Positions 50,679 through 60,148 of a DNA stretch of 64,000 bases are shown one piece after another (positions within the stretch are counted from its first letter, which is position 1; each line of letters starts with the position of its first letter). Source of the stretch: Vibrio splendidus (GTDB taxonomy: Bacteria > Pseudomonadota > Gammaproteobacteria > Enterobacterales > Vibrionaceae); the NCBI RefSeq assembly GCF_003345295.1, contig NZ_CP031056.1, forward strand, positions 1,178,001 to 1,242,000, read 5' to 3'. The notes beneath the pieces were generated by a model. It was not told the DNA's origin. It saw only the letters and a list, made by a program, of their open reading frames with translations, and ran no database searches. The position numbers and the translations under genes were made by a program.

Positions 50679-52577
50679 ATGAATCATAAACGCGTTAAGA
50701 TGCGTGACCATAAAAAAGAAGTAAATCTGTTCAAAAACCGTGTAACCGTTGCGTTTTGTGGGATCTTGCTGTTCACTCTTGTCTTAGTCGGCAACCTTTA
50801 CCGACTTCAAGTCGAAAATTTTAAAAGCTATCAGACTCGTGCAGATGGCAACAGAATCAAAGTATTACCTATTCCCCCGACTCGCGGGCTTATTTACGAC
50901 CGTAATGGTGTGTTGCTCGCCGAGAATGAACTTGTCTTTAATCTGACGATGATTCCAGAGCAAACTGATGATGTCGATGCAATGCTTGCCAAGTTGGATA
51001 AATACATCCCGCGAGAGGCTGAGCAGATTGCTCGTTTCAAAAAGCGTTATCACAACACTCGCCGTTTCAAATCGGTCACGATATTAGAGAACCTAAGCGA
51101 AGAGGAAATTGCTAAGTTCTCAGTGCACCAGTACCAATTCCCCGGCTTATCGATTGATACCAGCTTGAAACGATTTTATCCAAATGGAGAGGTACTTACC
51201 CATGTCTTAGGATATGTCGCACACATCAATGATAGCGATCTTAAGAGACTAGAAGAAAAAGGCATCGAAGCGAATTACCAAGCCACAACAATCATAGGTA
51301 AGCTCGGTGTTGAACGTTATTACGAAGATATCCTGCACGGTACCAAAGGTTATCAAGAAGTCGAAGTAAACAGCCGTGGGCGAGTCGTCCGCACCATTGA
51401 GTATGTAGCTCCGGTAGCAGGAAAAGATATCGTTTTAAATATCGACCTCGAACTACAAAAATACGTATTCGACCAGCTTGATCACCGAACAGGCAGCGCG
51501 GTCGTTCTAGACCCGAAAGACAACAGTGTACTTGCAATGGCATCAAGCCCAAGCTACGACCCGAACCTCTTTGTCGACGGTATTTCTAGCAAGAACTATC
51601 AACGTTTATTGAATGATCCTGCTCACCCATTGGTAAACCGCACTACTCTCGGCGTTTATCCTCCGGCATCTACCATCAAACCATTTATGGCAGTCGCTGG
51701 CTTGCAAGAGCATGTCATCTCTGAGGATACGATTCGTGATGATCACGGTTCATGGCAAATTCCTGGTTCTAAGCGTAACTCTAAATCATGGCGAGACTGG
51801 AAACGCTGGGGTCACGGTCCTGTCGACGTAACTCAAGCCATTGAAGAGTCAGTGGATTCGTTCTTCTATCAAACCGCTTTTGACTTAGGCATTGACCGTA
51901 TCTCAAGCTGGATGAATCGCTTTGGTTTTGGTGAGCCTACAGGTATCGATATCTATGAAGAGAGTACCGCCAATATGCCAACTCGAGAATGGAAGATGAT
52001 GCGCTATCGTACCCCTTGGTATCAAGGTGACACAGTCCCTATTGGTATTGGTCAGGGTTATTGGACATCGACACCAATGCAACTGGCAAAAGCGACTTCA
52101 GTGTTGGTCAATCATGGAAAGGTGATGCCACCTCATATCCTGAGAGCAATCTTGGATCATGGTGAGGACTTTGACACACAACAACTCGTTACACCTGAAC
52201 CTATGCCGTCTATCACTGAAGTCCCTGACAAAATATGGGATGTACCCATCAATGCAATGAGACTCGTAAACCACGGCAGTCGAGGTAGCGGCAGGCGCGC
52301 ATTTAAGGGAACCAACTACACTAGCGGCGGAAAATCAGGTACGGCACAAGTATTTGATCTTGCGAAAGATCAGGTCTATAACTCGAAAAAGTTGGCTAAG
52401 CATTTACTCGACCATGCGCTTTACACGGCTTTCGCACCTTACGAGCACCCTGAGTATGTCGCGACGGTGGTCATTGAACACGGTAACGGCGGTTCAAAAG
52501 TCGGCGCGCCATATATCCGTAAAGTACTCGATTATGCGTTTGAGCATAAAAGTGGCCAAAACAAAGATAACTCCTAA
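50679..52577 (+). CDS. mrdA: Penicillin-binding protein 2 (class B transpeptidase)
   Basis: This 632-residue protein has an N-terminal cytoplasmic stretch, one TM helix (about 23-43), a dimerisation/pedestal domain with PTRGLIYDRNG, and the transpeptidase domain. Its motifs are PPASTIKPF (catalytic Ser and Lys), SVDSFFYQ (SxD/N site; Ser-Val-Asp rather than Ser-Ser-Asp) and GGKSGTAQVF. It is needed for elongation-type wall synthesis. No rodA or rlpA neighbour is present, so it is probably a second, chromosome-2 copy of PBP2; its exact relation to mrdA is unproven. Confidence 0.88.
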   Translation: MNHKRVKMRDHKKEVNLFKNRVTVAFCGILLFTLVLVGNLYRLQVENFKSYQTRADGNRIKVLPIPPTRGLIYDRNGVLLAENELVFNLTMIPEQTDDVDAMLAKLDKYIPREAEQIARFKKRYHNTRRFKSVTILENLSEEEIAKFSVHQYQFPGLSIDTSLKRFYPNGEVLTHVLGYVAHINDSDLKRLEEKGIEANYQATTIIGKLGVERYYEDILHGTKGYQEVEVNSRGRVVRTIEYVAPVAGKDIVLNIDLELQKYVFDQLDHRTGSAVVLDPKDNSVLAMASSPSYDPNLFVDGISSKNYQRLLNDPAHPLVNRTTLGVYPPASTIKPFMAVAGLQEHVISEDTIRDDHGSWQIPGSKRNSKSWRDWKRWGHGPVDVTQAIEESVDSFFYQTAFDLGIDRISSWMNRFGFGEPTGIDIYEESTANMPTREWKMMRYRTPWYQGDTVPIGIGQGYWTSTPMQLAKATSVLVNHGKVMPPHILRAILDHGEDFDTQQLVTPEPMPSITEVPDKIWDVPINAMRLVNHGSRGSGRRAFKGTNYTSGGKSGTAQVFDLAKDQVYNSKKLAKHLLDHALYTAFAPYEHPEYVATVVIEHGNGGSKVGAPYIRKVLDYAFEHKSGQNKDNS

Positions 52578-52582
52578 TACCA

Positions 52583-52622
52583 AGAAAGCCCCACTCTAGA
52601 TTCATAGTATGGGGCTTTTTAT
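52583..52622 (+). terminator. Terminator of the PBP2 gene
   Basis: The stem AAAGCCCCA / TGGGGCTTT with a 17-nt loop is followed by TTATTTT. TAGACG is repeated three times just beyond it (52636-52653). Confidence 0.75.
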
Positions 52623-52673
52623 TTTAGAGTTGCATTAGACGTAGACGTAGACGTAGCTAAAGACTTCGTTAGG

Positions 52674-53294
52674 TTACGAGCTTCTCAATATATGCCATGC
52701 TTCGCACAATGTCTGAAACTTAGCCGTATTTCCCTCGTCCCGATCTGGATGCCAGCGCAAAGCCAATTGTCGCCAGCGCTTTCTAATCTCATGGTGAGTC
52801 GCGTCCAACGGTAACTCAAACAAGTTTAACGCTCGGCTTCTATCCATATCGAGTTCATCGCCACCGACAAACTTTCTGTACCGAGTCCAGAACTCGTTCA
52901 GCAGCCTTTTGACTTCGCCCTCGTCCGCTTCATAGTTAATCCAATTAATGTAGTATTCTCGCAGTGGGTCTTGATGATCGATGCTGTGACTGCTTCCGTG
53001 ATAACGACCATTCATCAATTCAATATCCATCGCTTGGACTTGTAGCCAACCATCAGGGTGTAAGGTTTCTTGAAGCTGATAAAGCGCATTCATGATGAGG
53101 AAGTTCTTTTTAAACAACTCTTTCTCAGGTGCTGGGTCTAGCACCGGCACAAACCCAAGGTCGTTAAGATGAGCCGCCAATGTGTGTACTTTCCAGCCGC
53201 TTGGCTTTTGCTTGAGCACTTCCATAATCGGCCAAAGCAATGGGTTCTCCATATGGCAATGAAAATTTGCTCTCACCTCTTGATGATTCGACAT
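52674..53294 (-). CDS. DnaJ-related protein with C-terminal J-domain
   Basis: The product has 206 residues. The N-terminal part is the family-specific DNAJ_related region (ENPLLWPIMEVLKQKPSGW). The C-terminus is a J-domain: LFELPLDATHHEIRKRWRQLALRWHPDRDEG contains the HPD motif. It probably stimulates a DnaK ATPase. Single gene on the minus strand. Confidence 0.88.
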   Translation of the reverse strand: MSNHQEVRANFHCHMENPLLWPIMEVLKQKPSGWKVHTLAAHLNDLGFVPVLDPAPEKELFKKNFLIMNALYQLQETLHPDGWLQVQAMDIELMNGRYHGSSHSIDHQDPLREYYINWINYEADEGEVKRLLNEFWTRYRKFVGGDELDMDRSRALNLFELPLDATHHEIRKRWRQLALRWHPDRDEGNTAKFQTLCEAWHILRSS

Positions 53295-53536
53295 AGTGGA
53301 CTCAGTTAGATTTTCTGTATTAATGGATGACTAGGGCATTGGATACAATGAGCAACCTACATCATACCCATTGGCGTATCTCTTTTAATTGAAAGCGATT
53401 TTCTGTGATTTGTCGAGCTAATGGACCAACAACTTTCAAACGCTTGGCTCAAAGGCACCCTTTCATCATGAAACTGAAAGTCATTAAGTGAGTGCAACCG
53501 CCATCAATGCAGAAGTGATCCTGAAGTACAGGTACA

Positions 53537-53564
53537 AAAAAGGTCAGCAATTTAGCTGACCTTT
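53537..53564 (-). terminator. Terminator of the oxygenase gene
   Basis: On the minus strand AAAGGTCAGC-taaatt-GCTGACCTTT is followed by TTTTG. The rest of 53295-53602 shows no gene. Confidence 0.88.
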
Positions 53565-53602
53565 GATATCTATACCAATTTTAGCACGACATATTTCGCT
53601 AA

Positions 53603-54442
53603 TTAGATAACGCCAAGTTCTCTTAGGCGCTCCATTAGGTACTCGTTTGCTGTGTACTTTTCTGACAGCACAACTTCCGGTTTCGGGTGAAGGAATAGAG
53701 GCAAAGAGATACGAGATTTCTCTTGGCGTTCACCTGATGGATTGATTACACGGTGAGTTGTCGATGGAAAGTAACCACCCGATGCCTCTTGAAGCATGTC
53801 ACCAATGTTGATGATCATGTTGCCGAAGTCACACGGAACATCTAACCACTCGTCGTTTTGAGCTTTAACTTGAAGGCCTGGCTCGTTTGCTGCAGGAAGA
53901 ACAGTCAGTAAGTTGATGTCTTCGTGTGCTGCTGCACGGATAGCGCCTGGCTCTTCATCACCTTGCATTGGTGGGTAGTGAAGAACACGAAGCAGAGTCT
54001 GCTCACTGCCGTTGATCATTTCAGACAACGCGATAGAGAACTTCTCTTGTACTTCTTTAGGAGCATGAGCTTCAACCCATCCTAGAAGCTCTTGAGCAAA
54101 AGCATTCGCACGTTGGTAGTAATCTAGAATCTGTTCTTTCAGCTGCTCGGGAATTTGGCCCCAAGGGTATACGTGAAAGTACTCTTTGATGTCTTTTACA
54201 GTGTGGCCCTTAGCAACTTCAGACACTGATGGTGGAAAATATCCATCTTGTGTTTCAACATTAAAGTGGAAGTTTTCTTTCTCTTCAGAGATGAAGAATT
54301 GGTACCAGTTTTCGTAAATAGATTCAACAAGCTCTTTCGGGATTGGATGGTTCTTAAGAACACCAAAACCAGTTTCACGTAGAGAGCGAACAAATTGTTC
54401 TGCTGCGTCGTCAGCAAGGTAATCGACAGTTTCCAGTTTCAT
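53603..54442 (-). CDS. Isopenicillin N synthase-family 2OG-Fe(II) oxygenase
   Basis: The product has 279 residues. The iron ligands HxD (AAHEDINLLTVLP) and distal His (TTHRVINPSGE) are present, as is the 2-oxoglutarate Arg/Ser pair (RISLPLF). The family is annotated isopenicillin N synthase-like, but proteobacterial members usually have no beta-lactam link, and the substrate is unknown. The start has a purine-rich site upstream. Single gene. Confidence 0.88.
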   Translation of the reverse strand: MKLETVDYLADDAAEQFVRSLRETGFGVLKNHPIPKELVESIYENWYQFFISEEKENFHFNVETQDGYFPPSVSEVAKGHTVKDIKEYFHVYPWGQIPEQLKEQILDYYQRANAFAQELLGWVEAHAPKEVQEKFSIALSEMINGSEQTLLRVLHYPPMQGDEEPGAIRAAAHEDINLLTVLPAANEPGLQVKAQNDEWLDVPCDFGNMIINIGDMLQEASGGYFPSTTHRVINPSGERQEKSRISLPLFLHPKPEVVLSEKYTANEYLMERLRELGVI

Positions 54443-54644
54443 GACTTTTCTTTCTTGTTATGTAGTGATGAAGCGATTTTAAGGATCGCTTTGTTGTAAA
54501 TCAAACTTTTGTGAAACTCTCGCAACCGTTTGTCTAGATACTGGGCGATAACGCCAGTTTTCAACAAATATGGTGATTACAGCCCAATTGAACACTGTTC
54601 AATATTGTGTAACACTATTAAAAACTTCGACGAGAGATCTCGAT

Positions 54645-55253
54645 ATGACAATTACGCCACTTGCTCAAAATCGACCATTGCTTTCATTAACGACGCTTTA
54701 TCTGATTGTGTTTCTATTTTCAGCGTTTGCTCCCTCTTCAAGAGCAGTGTGGATTGCCGAAATTGTTCCTGCTCTAGCGATATTAGTAGGTATCTGGTGG
54801 CTATCAACCAAGCTCACCTTTTCAAAGACGGCTTACGTTTTAATGTTCATCTGGTTGGTTCTGCATACGATTGGCGCTAAGTACACTTTCGCTGAAGTCC
54901 CCTTTGATTGGTTTAATAACCTGATTGGATCTGAGCGTAATAACTTTGACCGCGTGGCGCACTTTTCGATTGGTCTCTACGCTTACCCACTCGCCGAGTA
55001 TTTGATGCGCAAGAAACTGGCTCAACCAGTACTGGCATGTTTCTTTGCCTTATTTGCGATCATGAGTGTTGCCGCAGGTTACGAAATTATCGAGTGGTGG
55101 TATGCCGAGATTGCAGGTGGTGATGAAGGTATCGCGTTCCTTGGCTCACAAGGTGATATTTGGGATGCGCAGAAAGACATGCTGTGTGATACAACGGGTG
55201 CTATTGTCTCGCTATTACTTCTGAAACTTCAAGGGCGAGTTAGAGCTCAATAG
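54645..55253 (+). CDS. DUF2238/YjdF-type membrane protein
   Basis: This 202-residue inner-membrane protein has five to six hydrophobic helices. Conserved family features are TIGAKYTFAEVPFDW, NNFDRVAHFSIGLYAYP and YEIIEWWYAEIAGGDEG followed by GDIWDAQKDML. E. coli YjdF is the homologue. The function is unknown. ATG 54645 is chosen because the longer frame lacks a ribosome site and is not conserved in type. Confidence 0.85.
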   Translation: MTITPLAQNRPLLSLTTLYLIVFLFSAFAPSSRAVWIAEIVPALAILVGIWWLSTKLTFSKTAYVLMFIWLVLHTIGAKYTFAEVPFDWFNNLIGSERNNFDRVAHFSIGLYAYPLAEYLMRKKLAQPVLACFFALFAIMSVAAGYEIIEWWYAEIAGGDEGIAFLGSQGDIWDAQKDMLCDTTGAIVSLLLLKLQGRVRAQ

Positions 55254-55303
55254 TTCGTGGATAGCCCGCTCAACTTCTTGCTTATAAGCTAATAAGTCGA
55301 TTT

Positions 55304-55338
55304 AAATGCCACGACACAGAAACTGTGTCGTGGCATTT
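55304..55338. terminator. Bidirectional terminator
   Basis: A perfect 16-bp stem AAATGCCACGACACAG-aaa-CTGTGTCGTGGCATTT lies between convergent genes. Confidence 0.92.
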
Positions 55339-55346
55339 GTTCTTTT

Positions 55347-55598
55347 CTACTTCATAGTCACCTTGCCACCCACAAACTTGTAGGCTGGCGTACCTCGAAC
55401 CAAGGTATCTCGCGCGAATTCAATCCCACATTCAGGGCATACACATGGCTCTTTAGTGAAATCTTCAACAATACGTTCCTTAAAACACTTCACGAGGGCA
55501 CCTTTGCCACCTTTCCGATACTTAAAAAGTTGCGTTTTGCATTTCGCACAGAAAATCTGAACCGTTTTGGTTGGTTGTTTCTTGTTTGGTTTAGCCAT
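55347..55598 (-). CDS. Small zinc-ribbon protein
   Basis: The product has 83 residues and is basic at the N-terminus. Two CxxC-type pairs (CAKC and CVCPEC) would bind one zinc. It resembles a family of small Vibrio zinc-ribbon proteins of unknown role. It is downstream of the EamA gene on the same strand, 21 bp apart, so it may be co-transcribed. Confidence 0.75.
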   Translation of the reverse strand: MAKPNKKQPTKTVQIFCAKCKTQLFKYRKGGKGALVKCFKERIVEDFTKEPCVCPECGIEFARDTLVRGTPAYKFVGGKVTMK

Positions 55599-55619
55599 AG
55601 AAGTTAATGATTGAACTCT

Positions 55620-56528
55620 TTATTTCTTAAGTTTAGGTGCGACAAGAACCAAGCTTATCCCGAGTAAAATAACGGTCGATGAGATAATAAATTGCATGGT
55701 GACCGGCTCGGAGAGTAACAAGACGCCACCGAGTGTCGCGATAACCGGCACAGAGAGCTGTGCAATGGATGCGACCACTGTATTAAGCTTTTTCACCACG
55801 TAATACCACAAACTATAACCCACACCAGAAGCCGCCGAGCCCGATATAACCGCGTAAATCAAACCTTGCTCAGTGATAGAGGCTTGAGGCATTGCATTAG
55901 GTATTACAACTAGAAGGCTTAAACCTGCAAGGATAACTAGCGAGCTAAATCCAAAGTTAGCGGTCGTCGATTGCAGTGCGTTTAAAGATTTCTTTCCTGC
56001 CAATGTGTAAATACCCCACCCAACTCCGGCCAGAGACATCAAGACGATAGAAACTAAGTCTGGTGCCTGTGTCGATTCAGTTGGCATTAACAAGTAAACA
56101 AGCCCTGCTACAGATAACAAACATCCTCCCCACTCAAGTAATGACATTCTGTTTCCAGAGAACAAGTGCGCGGCAATCATCGTAAATTGTACTGCGACAA
56201 ACAACACCAGCGCACCAAGACCTGCGCCAAGCTTTAAGTAAGCGAATGAGAAACCAAACATATACACAAGCAGTGACAATATTGATGTGAATTGAAACTG
56301 TGACTTTAGCTTTATATATACCGATGTGCTGTTGTTTGCTAGTTCTTGCTTAGATTTTGATTGGGAAGATAAAGTGAATAAAATCAGAAGTGTAAGCGCA
56401 CCAGACAAGATGCGCACGATCGAAAAGCTCAAAGGATCAATCGTTTGATCCATTAAAGCCCAGCGACACAAAACTGAATTAGCAGCAAAGGCCACCAGCG
56501 TAATAAATGTAACTATCACAGTTTGCAT
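55620..56528 (-). CDS. EamA/DMT-family transporter
   Basis: The 302-residue product has ten predicted TM helices in two EamA repeats (FAANSVLCRWALMD at the start, SVVAGVGYSLWYYVVKKL-type sequence in the second half). These drug/metabolite transporters export small molecules; the substrate is unknown. It is the last backbone gene before the island. Confidence 0.88.
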   Translation of the reverse strand: MQTVIVTFITLVAFAANSVLCRWALMDQTIDPLSFSIVRILSGALTLLILFTLSSQSKSKQELANNSTSVYIKLKSQFQFTSILSLLVYMFGFSFAYLKLGAGLGALVLFVAVQFTMIAAHLFSGNRMSLLEWGGCLLSVAGLVYLLMPTESTQAPDLVSIVLMSLAGVGWGIYTLAGKKSLNALQSTTANFGFSSLVILAGLSLLVVIPNAMPQASITEQGLIYAVISGSAASGVGYSLWYYVVKKLNTVVASIAQLSVPVIATLGGVLLLSEPVTMQFIISSTVILLGISLVLVAPKLKK

Positions 56529-56679
56529 CGTGTTGTCCTAATTGAGTTTTCTCTGATTTTAGTCAACGTCAGGTTTTACCTAGACTTGGCTATGGGTTTT
56601 ACTATACCACCTAAAAAATTGTCTCATATATTTAAGTAGGGAGAATGTTTTGAGTAACAGAACTAGTCCCGTGTAGTGG

Positions 56680-57519
56680 TCAACAAATTCCGGACACTGA
56701 CTTAAGCCGATTTTCGGCATTTACTGGCGACAGCCCATCATTTGCTTGGTGAGGCCGTTGCCGATTATAGTAACTCATCAGGTAATGGCTGATGTCTTTC
56801 TTAGCTTGAGCTTGTGTCAGGTAACCTGTTGCTGGTATCCACTCGGTTTTCAAGCTTCTAAATAGCCGCTCCATGGGAGCGTTGTCCCAACAATTACCAC
56901 GACGACTCATGCTTTGAGTTATACGATATCGCCAAAGTCTTTGGCGATATTTACGGCTGCTATATTGGCAGCCTTGATCTGAATGGAACATCACGTTCTT
57001 CGGACATCCTCGTTGCTCCCAGGCCATCTCCAAAGCTTTAGATACTAATTCGGTATCGGGCTTATCGGATAAAGACCACCCCACAACGCGTCGGCTAAAT
57101 AGATCAAGCACTACCGCTAAATAGGTCCACTTCGAACCTGACCAAATATAAGTAATATCGCCACACCAAACACGATTCGGAGTACTGACAGAAAACTCAC
57201 GCTTCAGTAGATTTGGAATATCTAGCCTTTCTGCTTTTGCATGTCTATATCGATGCGAACCTGGCTGTTTACTCATTAAATCAGCTTCACGCATTATCTG
57301 GCGAACCTTGAATCGTCCGGCTTTTATGCCTTTTTCGCTCAGCATTGAGACAAGAGTACGACTGCCAGCAGAGCCTCGACTCATGTTGAAGAGTTCTTTA
57401 ATTTGGCTAGCTAGACGAATGCGACTGGCATCCGGCTTGCGTTGCTTAAACTCGTAGTAACAAGACGAAGCTACGTTGAACAGTTCGCAAAGCATTTTGA
57501 CCGATTCGTGCTCCCTCAA
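56680..57519 (-). CDS. IS3-family transposase OrfB
   Basis: This 279-residue catalytic part of the transposase has an HTH_21-type region (about 40-100) and an rve integrase core with the DDE triad in CGDITYIW (Asp), HSDQGCQY (Asp) and NAPMERLF (Glu). It is expressed as an OrfAB fusion by -1 frameshifting. All catalytic residues are present, so this copy may be active. Confidence 0.94.
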   Translation of the reverse strand: MREHESVKMLCELFNVASSCYYEFKQRKPDASRIRLASQIKELFNMSRGSAGSRTLVSMLSEKGIKAGRFKVRQIMREADLMSKQPGSHRYRHAKAERLDIPNLLKREFSVSTPNRVWCGDITYIWSGSKWTYLAVVLDLFSRRVVGWSLSDKPDTELVSKALEMAWEQRGCPKNVMFHSDQGCQYSSRKYRQRLWRYRITQSMSRRGNCWDNAPMERLFRSLKTEWIPATGYLTQAQAKKDISHYLMSYYNRQRPHQANDGLSPVNAENRLKSVSGIC

Positions 57520-57527
57520 CTTGTCTA

Positions 57528-57851
57528 TTAACGAGAACGTTCGAGTTCGTCCGACATTAAGAGAGCGGTGGCTTTTTTTAATATGGATTTTTCTCGTTCT
57601 AGCCGGTTAATCCGGGCTTCTAACTCTTGGATTTTCTTTTGCTCAGGCGTGAGGGCTTTAGTCGTTGGAGTCATCCCTCCTCGCTCAACTTTGAGTTGGT
57701 CGACCCATCGCCGTAAAGCCGTTTCACCTACGCCCATAGAGTTAGCGGCTTCAGGTATGGAGTACCCTTGATCAAGAATCAAACTTGCAGCATCTATTTT
57801 GAACTCAGTAGAAAATGTACGTCGTTGTCGTTTTGTCATTGAACACCTCAT
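57528..57851 (-). CDS. IS3-family transposase OrfA
   Basis: This 107-residue DNA-binding part has a helix-turn-helix (GYSIPEAANSMGVGETALRRWV) and a leucine-zipper-like coiled coil (IQELEARINRLEREKSILKK). The codons for ILKKA contain A-AAA-AAA-G, the motif where ribosomes would shift to orfB. An ATG at 57839 (MTKRQRR) is an alternative start. Confidence 0.93.
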   Translation of the reverse strand: MRCSMTKRQRRTFSTEFKIDAASLILDQGYSIPEAANSMGVGETALRRWVDQLKVERGGMTPTTKALTPEQKKIQELEARINRLEREKSILKKATALLMSDELERSR

Positions 57852-57936
57852 TTATGGTGGAGACTTTACCACCTAATTTGGTGTCCGGGATCATTAGACC
57901 ACTACACCGAACCAGTGAGATTTAATCGGTTTAGTT

Positions 57937-58776
57937 TTAAAACCGTAAGTTAGAGTGGTTAACAATTTCTTTAAGGGTTACCAGTATCTCTTCAGAGCTG
58001 CTCTTATCAATGGGAGTTTTATTACGTAATACAAGTTTATGTAACAAAGACTCTGTTACACATTGAACCTGTGGGGATTCAAACGCTCTTAATTTATGAA
58101 AACCATTAATTGTTCTATACAGTGAGCGCAACCCATTGAAGACATGCTCCTCAGGTGTACCTTCTGTAGATGTTATTACAAAAGCAGAGTTACTTATGTC
58201 TTCTCCCATATCAGAACAAGAATGGTAAATCTGACATTGCAGGTCACTACAATTGTTCACAAACGCTATATAATCTTGATGTTCACCCTCTTCAATATAA
58301 CTGATAGCACTGTTAGCTATATTCGTGATGCTTACGGTGAAGTCAAAGTGTCCTGGATCAATAGGCGTGTAGTCTCCGCTTTTAGCGTTCGGAAAAAGCT
58401 CAAAATGGACCTTTCTGGCATTTATAGAATTTAGTGGGTCATATAGATCACTTACGTACTTTTCAAACTCTTCAATGTGTTTGTAGTAATTAGTAAATGA
58501 GTTCTGCGATCTTGCTAATTCAATCTGTTCTTTTGTTTGTACTGACCTGTGATTCAAAGCAATAAAACCAACGATAGGTATGATTGAAGTTAGGACTGCA
58601 AAAGGCACTGAAAAAGCTTTGACAAAGAAGTTGAACCCTTCGTAGTCAAACTGCCATTTAAGATCTGAGTTATAGCCAATAACACCAAACAATATAACGC
58701 TGAGTAATAGTAGTCCTCCAAAAGCCCACCTAAATTCAGCAAGCTCTGTCAGTGCCTTATCATGGTTCTTAGTCAT
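57937..58776 (-). CDS. Two-TM membrane protein, candidate abortive-infection effector
   Basis: The product has 279 residues. Two TM helices lie at about 17-38 (GGLLLLSVILFGVIGY) and 50-73 (FSVPFAVLTSIIPIVGFIAL), followed by RSVQTKEQIELARSQNSFTNYYKHIEEFEKYVSDL, a helix and a cytoplasmic domain of ~180 residues. This layout resembles putative phage abortive infection (PutAbiC-like) proteins and membrane effectors of defence systems; the match is by pattern only. It follows the HEPN-like gene after 7 nt and has no ribosome site of its own, so it is probably translationally coupled. Confidence 0.75.
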   Translation of the reverse strand: MTKNHDKALTELAEFRWAFGGLLLLSVILFGVIGYNSDLKWQFDYEGFNFFVKAFSVPFAVLTSIIPIVGFIALNHRSVQTKEQIELARSQNSFTNYYKHIEEFEKYVSDLYDPLNSINARKVHFELFPNAKSGDYTPIDPGHFDFTVSITNIANSAISYIEEGEHQDYIAFVNNCSDLQCQIYHSCSDMGEDISNSAFVITSTEGTPEEHVFNGLRSLYRTINGFHKLRAFESPQVQCVTESLLHKLVLRNKTPIDKSSSEEILVTLKEIVNHSNLRF

Positions 58777-58783
58777 AGGTTAG

Positions 58784-60031
58784 TTACTTAACCCTAGTGA
58801 GTGGGCTTTGTGCGGCATACCACCTAATGCATTGCTGAGCCAACACCCGAAGAAGCTCTGATAATTCATTATATTGCTCTTCAGGGATCTCTTTACCGGA
58901 TGGCCTATAGTTCGATTTAGCGTGAGCAATGCTGTTTCTGGTGGCAGTTATTGAGTCTGCTATTAGACTTAGAGCATCTGGAACGCCCTTTTGTCTCGCA
59001 GTAACTACTTTTTTCTTGATATGGCTAGGTATTTTATCTTCTAAATCACTCATGTAACCACAAGTCTGGACTGTTAATTTAATGGAGTCAGCATCTTTCT
59101 GATAAGAATGGTCTTTAAATAGGTTCTGTAACTCTTTAATGAAGTTTGCATCAGGATTCATTGCCCTATTACTAGATAGAGCTTTTCTAGCCTCATCAGT
59201 TATTTTAGATCTCACAACAGTCTCAGACACGAACTCTAGAACCTTTGAATAGAACAAGATAGAGACCTCATCATCATCGCAGCACATAGCCTTGTTATAA
59301 AGCTCGATTACCTGCTCTGTATCATCACACATAATCAACCCTCTCTTGTAAGTAGTTGAATCGATGTAAGGCTCATCTAAAACGTAATCATCAAGTTCAT
59401 AAGGCTTATTAGGACTAGATTCAAGAGAGATATTTGAGACAGTGTTGACTTCAAATATGAATGACTTGTATATCTTCCTGCATCGTTCCAAAGTCAGGTT
59501 GTCCCCTCTGATAACTACGAAACTATCGTGTCCTACTGGCTCTTTATGGCCTTTCTTTTCTAGTAGACAACTAAAATGAAATGAACCTTCTGAAGAGAAG
59601 TAGACTTGTACACCTTCAGCTATAGCTTCAAGAGTTAGAAGATGGAAGTAATCTATTTGCTCTTGACCAGAAGCAAATACCCTATGTAGATATAGCGTTG
59701 GACTAAAGTATTCTACATAGTCTATCAATTGAGCAATCTCTAGATCTGTCTCTAATAGAATAAGATCCTTTTGTAAGATAGACATGCATTCACCAAACTC
59801 ATGAACTGCATGACTGTAGACCTCGACCTGCTCATCTGGGTCAATGACAAACGCGACTGACTTGGCGTCAATTCCATCATGATCCAAGACACTTTCCTTT
59901 AATTCACTTATTTCGAGCTCGATTTCGAAGCCCTTAATAGTATTTTGGAGGCTAATTATTGAATCTATAAACTGGTCTTTGAAAGTTTCGTCAGTGTAGA
60001 CTACTAGCATTTCATCAAGGGCTTGGCCCAT
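58784..60031 (-). CDS. HEPN-like protein, candidate defence sensor or RNase
   Basis: The product has 415 residues. It is acidic, soluble and not recognised as a named family. The C-terminal ~140 residues are helical and contain TATRNSIAHAKSNY, where Arg365-x4-His370 is the RX4-6H motif of HEPN RNases (RNxxxH form). The N-terminal 250 residues are alpha/beta with Asp/Glu-rich helices and resemble the large N-domain of ApeA-type proteins only loosely. ATG 60031 is preferred (AGG 8 nt upstream) over 60037. A terminator separates it from the upstream genes, so it starts its own operon with the membrane gene. Confidence 0.75.
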   Translation of the reverse strand: MGQALDEMLVVYTDETFKDQFIDSIISLQNTIKGFEIELEISELKESVLDHDGIDAKSVAFVIDPDEQVEVYSHAVHEFGECMSILQKDLILLETDLEIAQLIDYVEYFSPTLYLHRVFASGQEQIDYFHLLTLEAIAEGVQVYFSSEGSFHFSCLLEKKGHKEPVGHDSFVVIRGDNLTLERCRKIYKSFIFEVNTVSNISLESSPNKPYELDDYVLDEPYIDSTTYKRGLIMCDDTEQVIELYNKAMCCDDDEVSILFYSKVLEFVSETVVRSKITDEARKALSSNRAMNPDANFIKELQNLFKDHSYQKDADSIKLTVQTCGYMSDLEDKIPSHIKKKVVTARQKGVPDALSLIADSITATRNSIAHAKSNYRPSGKEIPEEQYNELSELLRVLAQQCIRWYAAQSPLTRVK

Positions 60032-60088
60032 AGTCATTACCTATCTAATTGATAAGTAACTAGTATCACTTTTCTTTATATAAAAGAA

Positions 60089-60114
60089 AAGCCCCAAGAT
60101 CTCTCAAGGGGCTT
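60089..60114 (-). terminator. Terminator between island transcripts
   Basis: AAGCCCC / GGGGCTT with a 10-nt loop (plus an inner AGA/TCT stem) is followed on the minus strand by TTTTCTTTTA. It isolates the HEPN operon from the genes to the right. Confidence 0.82.
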
Positions 60115-60148
60115 ACTATCAACTAATCAATAACTGGAAGAAATTTTA

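Larger units (their letters stand above)
56672..57906 (-). mobile_element. IS3-family insertion sequence, intact copy
   Basis: This 1235-bp element has inverted ends TGTAGTGGTCAACAAATTCCGGACAC (left) and TGTAGTGGTCTAATGATCCCGGACAC (right, other strand). The 3-bp target duplication CCG flanks it, as is usual for IS3. It contains orfA and orfB with an A7G slippery site near the orfA end. A truncated copy lies at 62025-62696. Confidence 0.93.

Noticed and set aside
53603..54442. Beta-lactam biosynthesis role for the isopenicillin N synthase-like gene
   Set aside because: Only the oxygenase fold is shared. No ACV synthetase or related genes are nearby, so a biosynthetic cluster is not supported.
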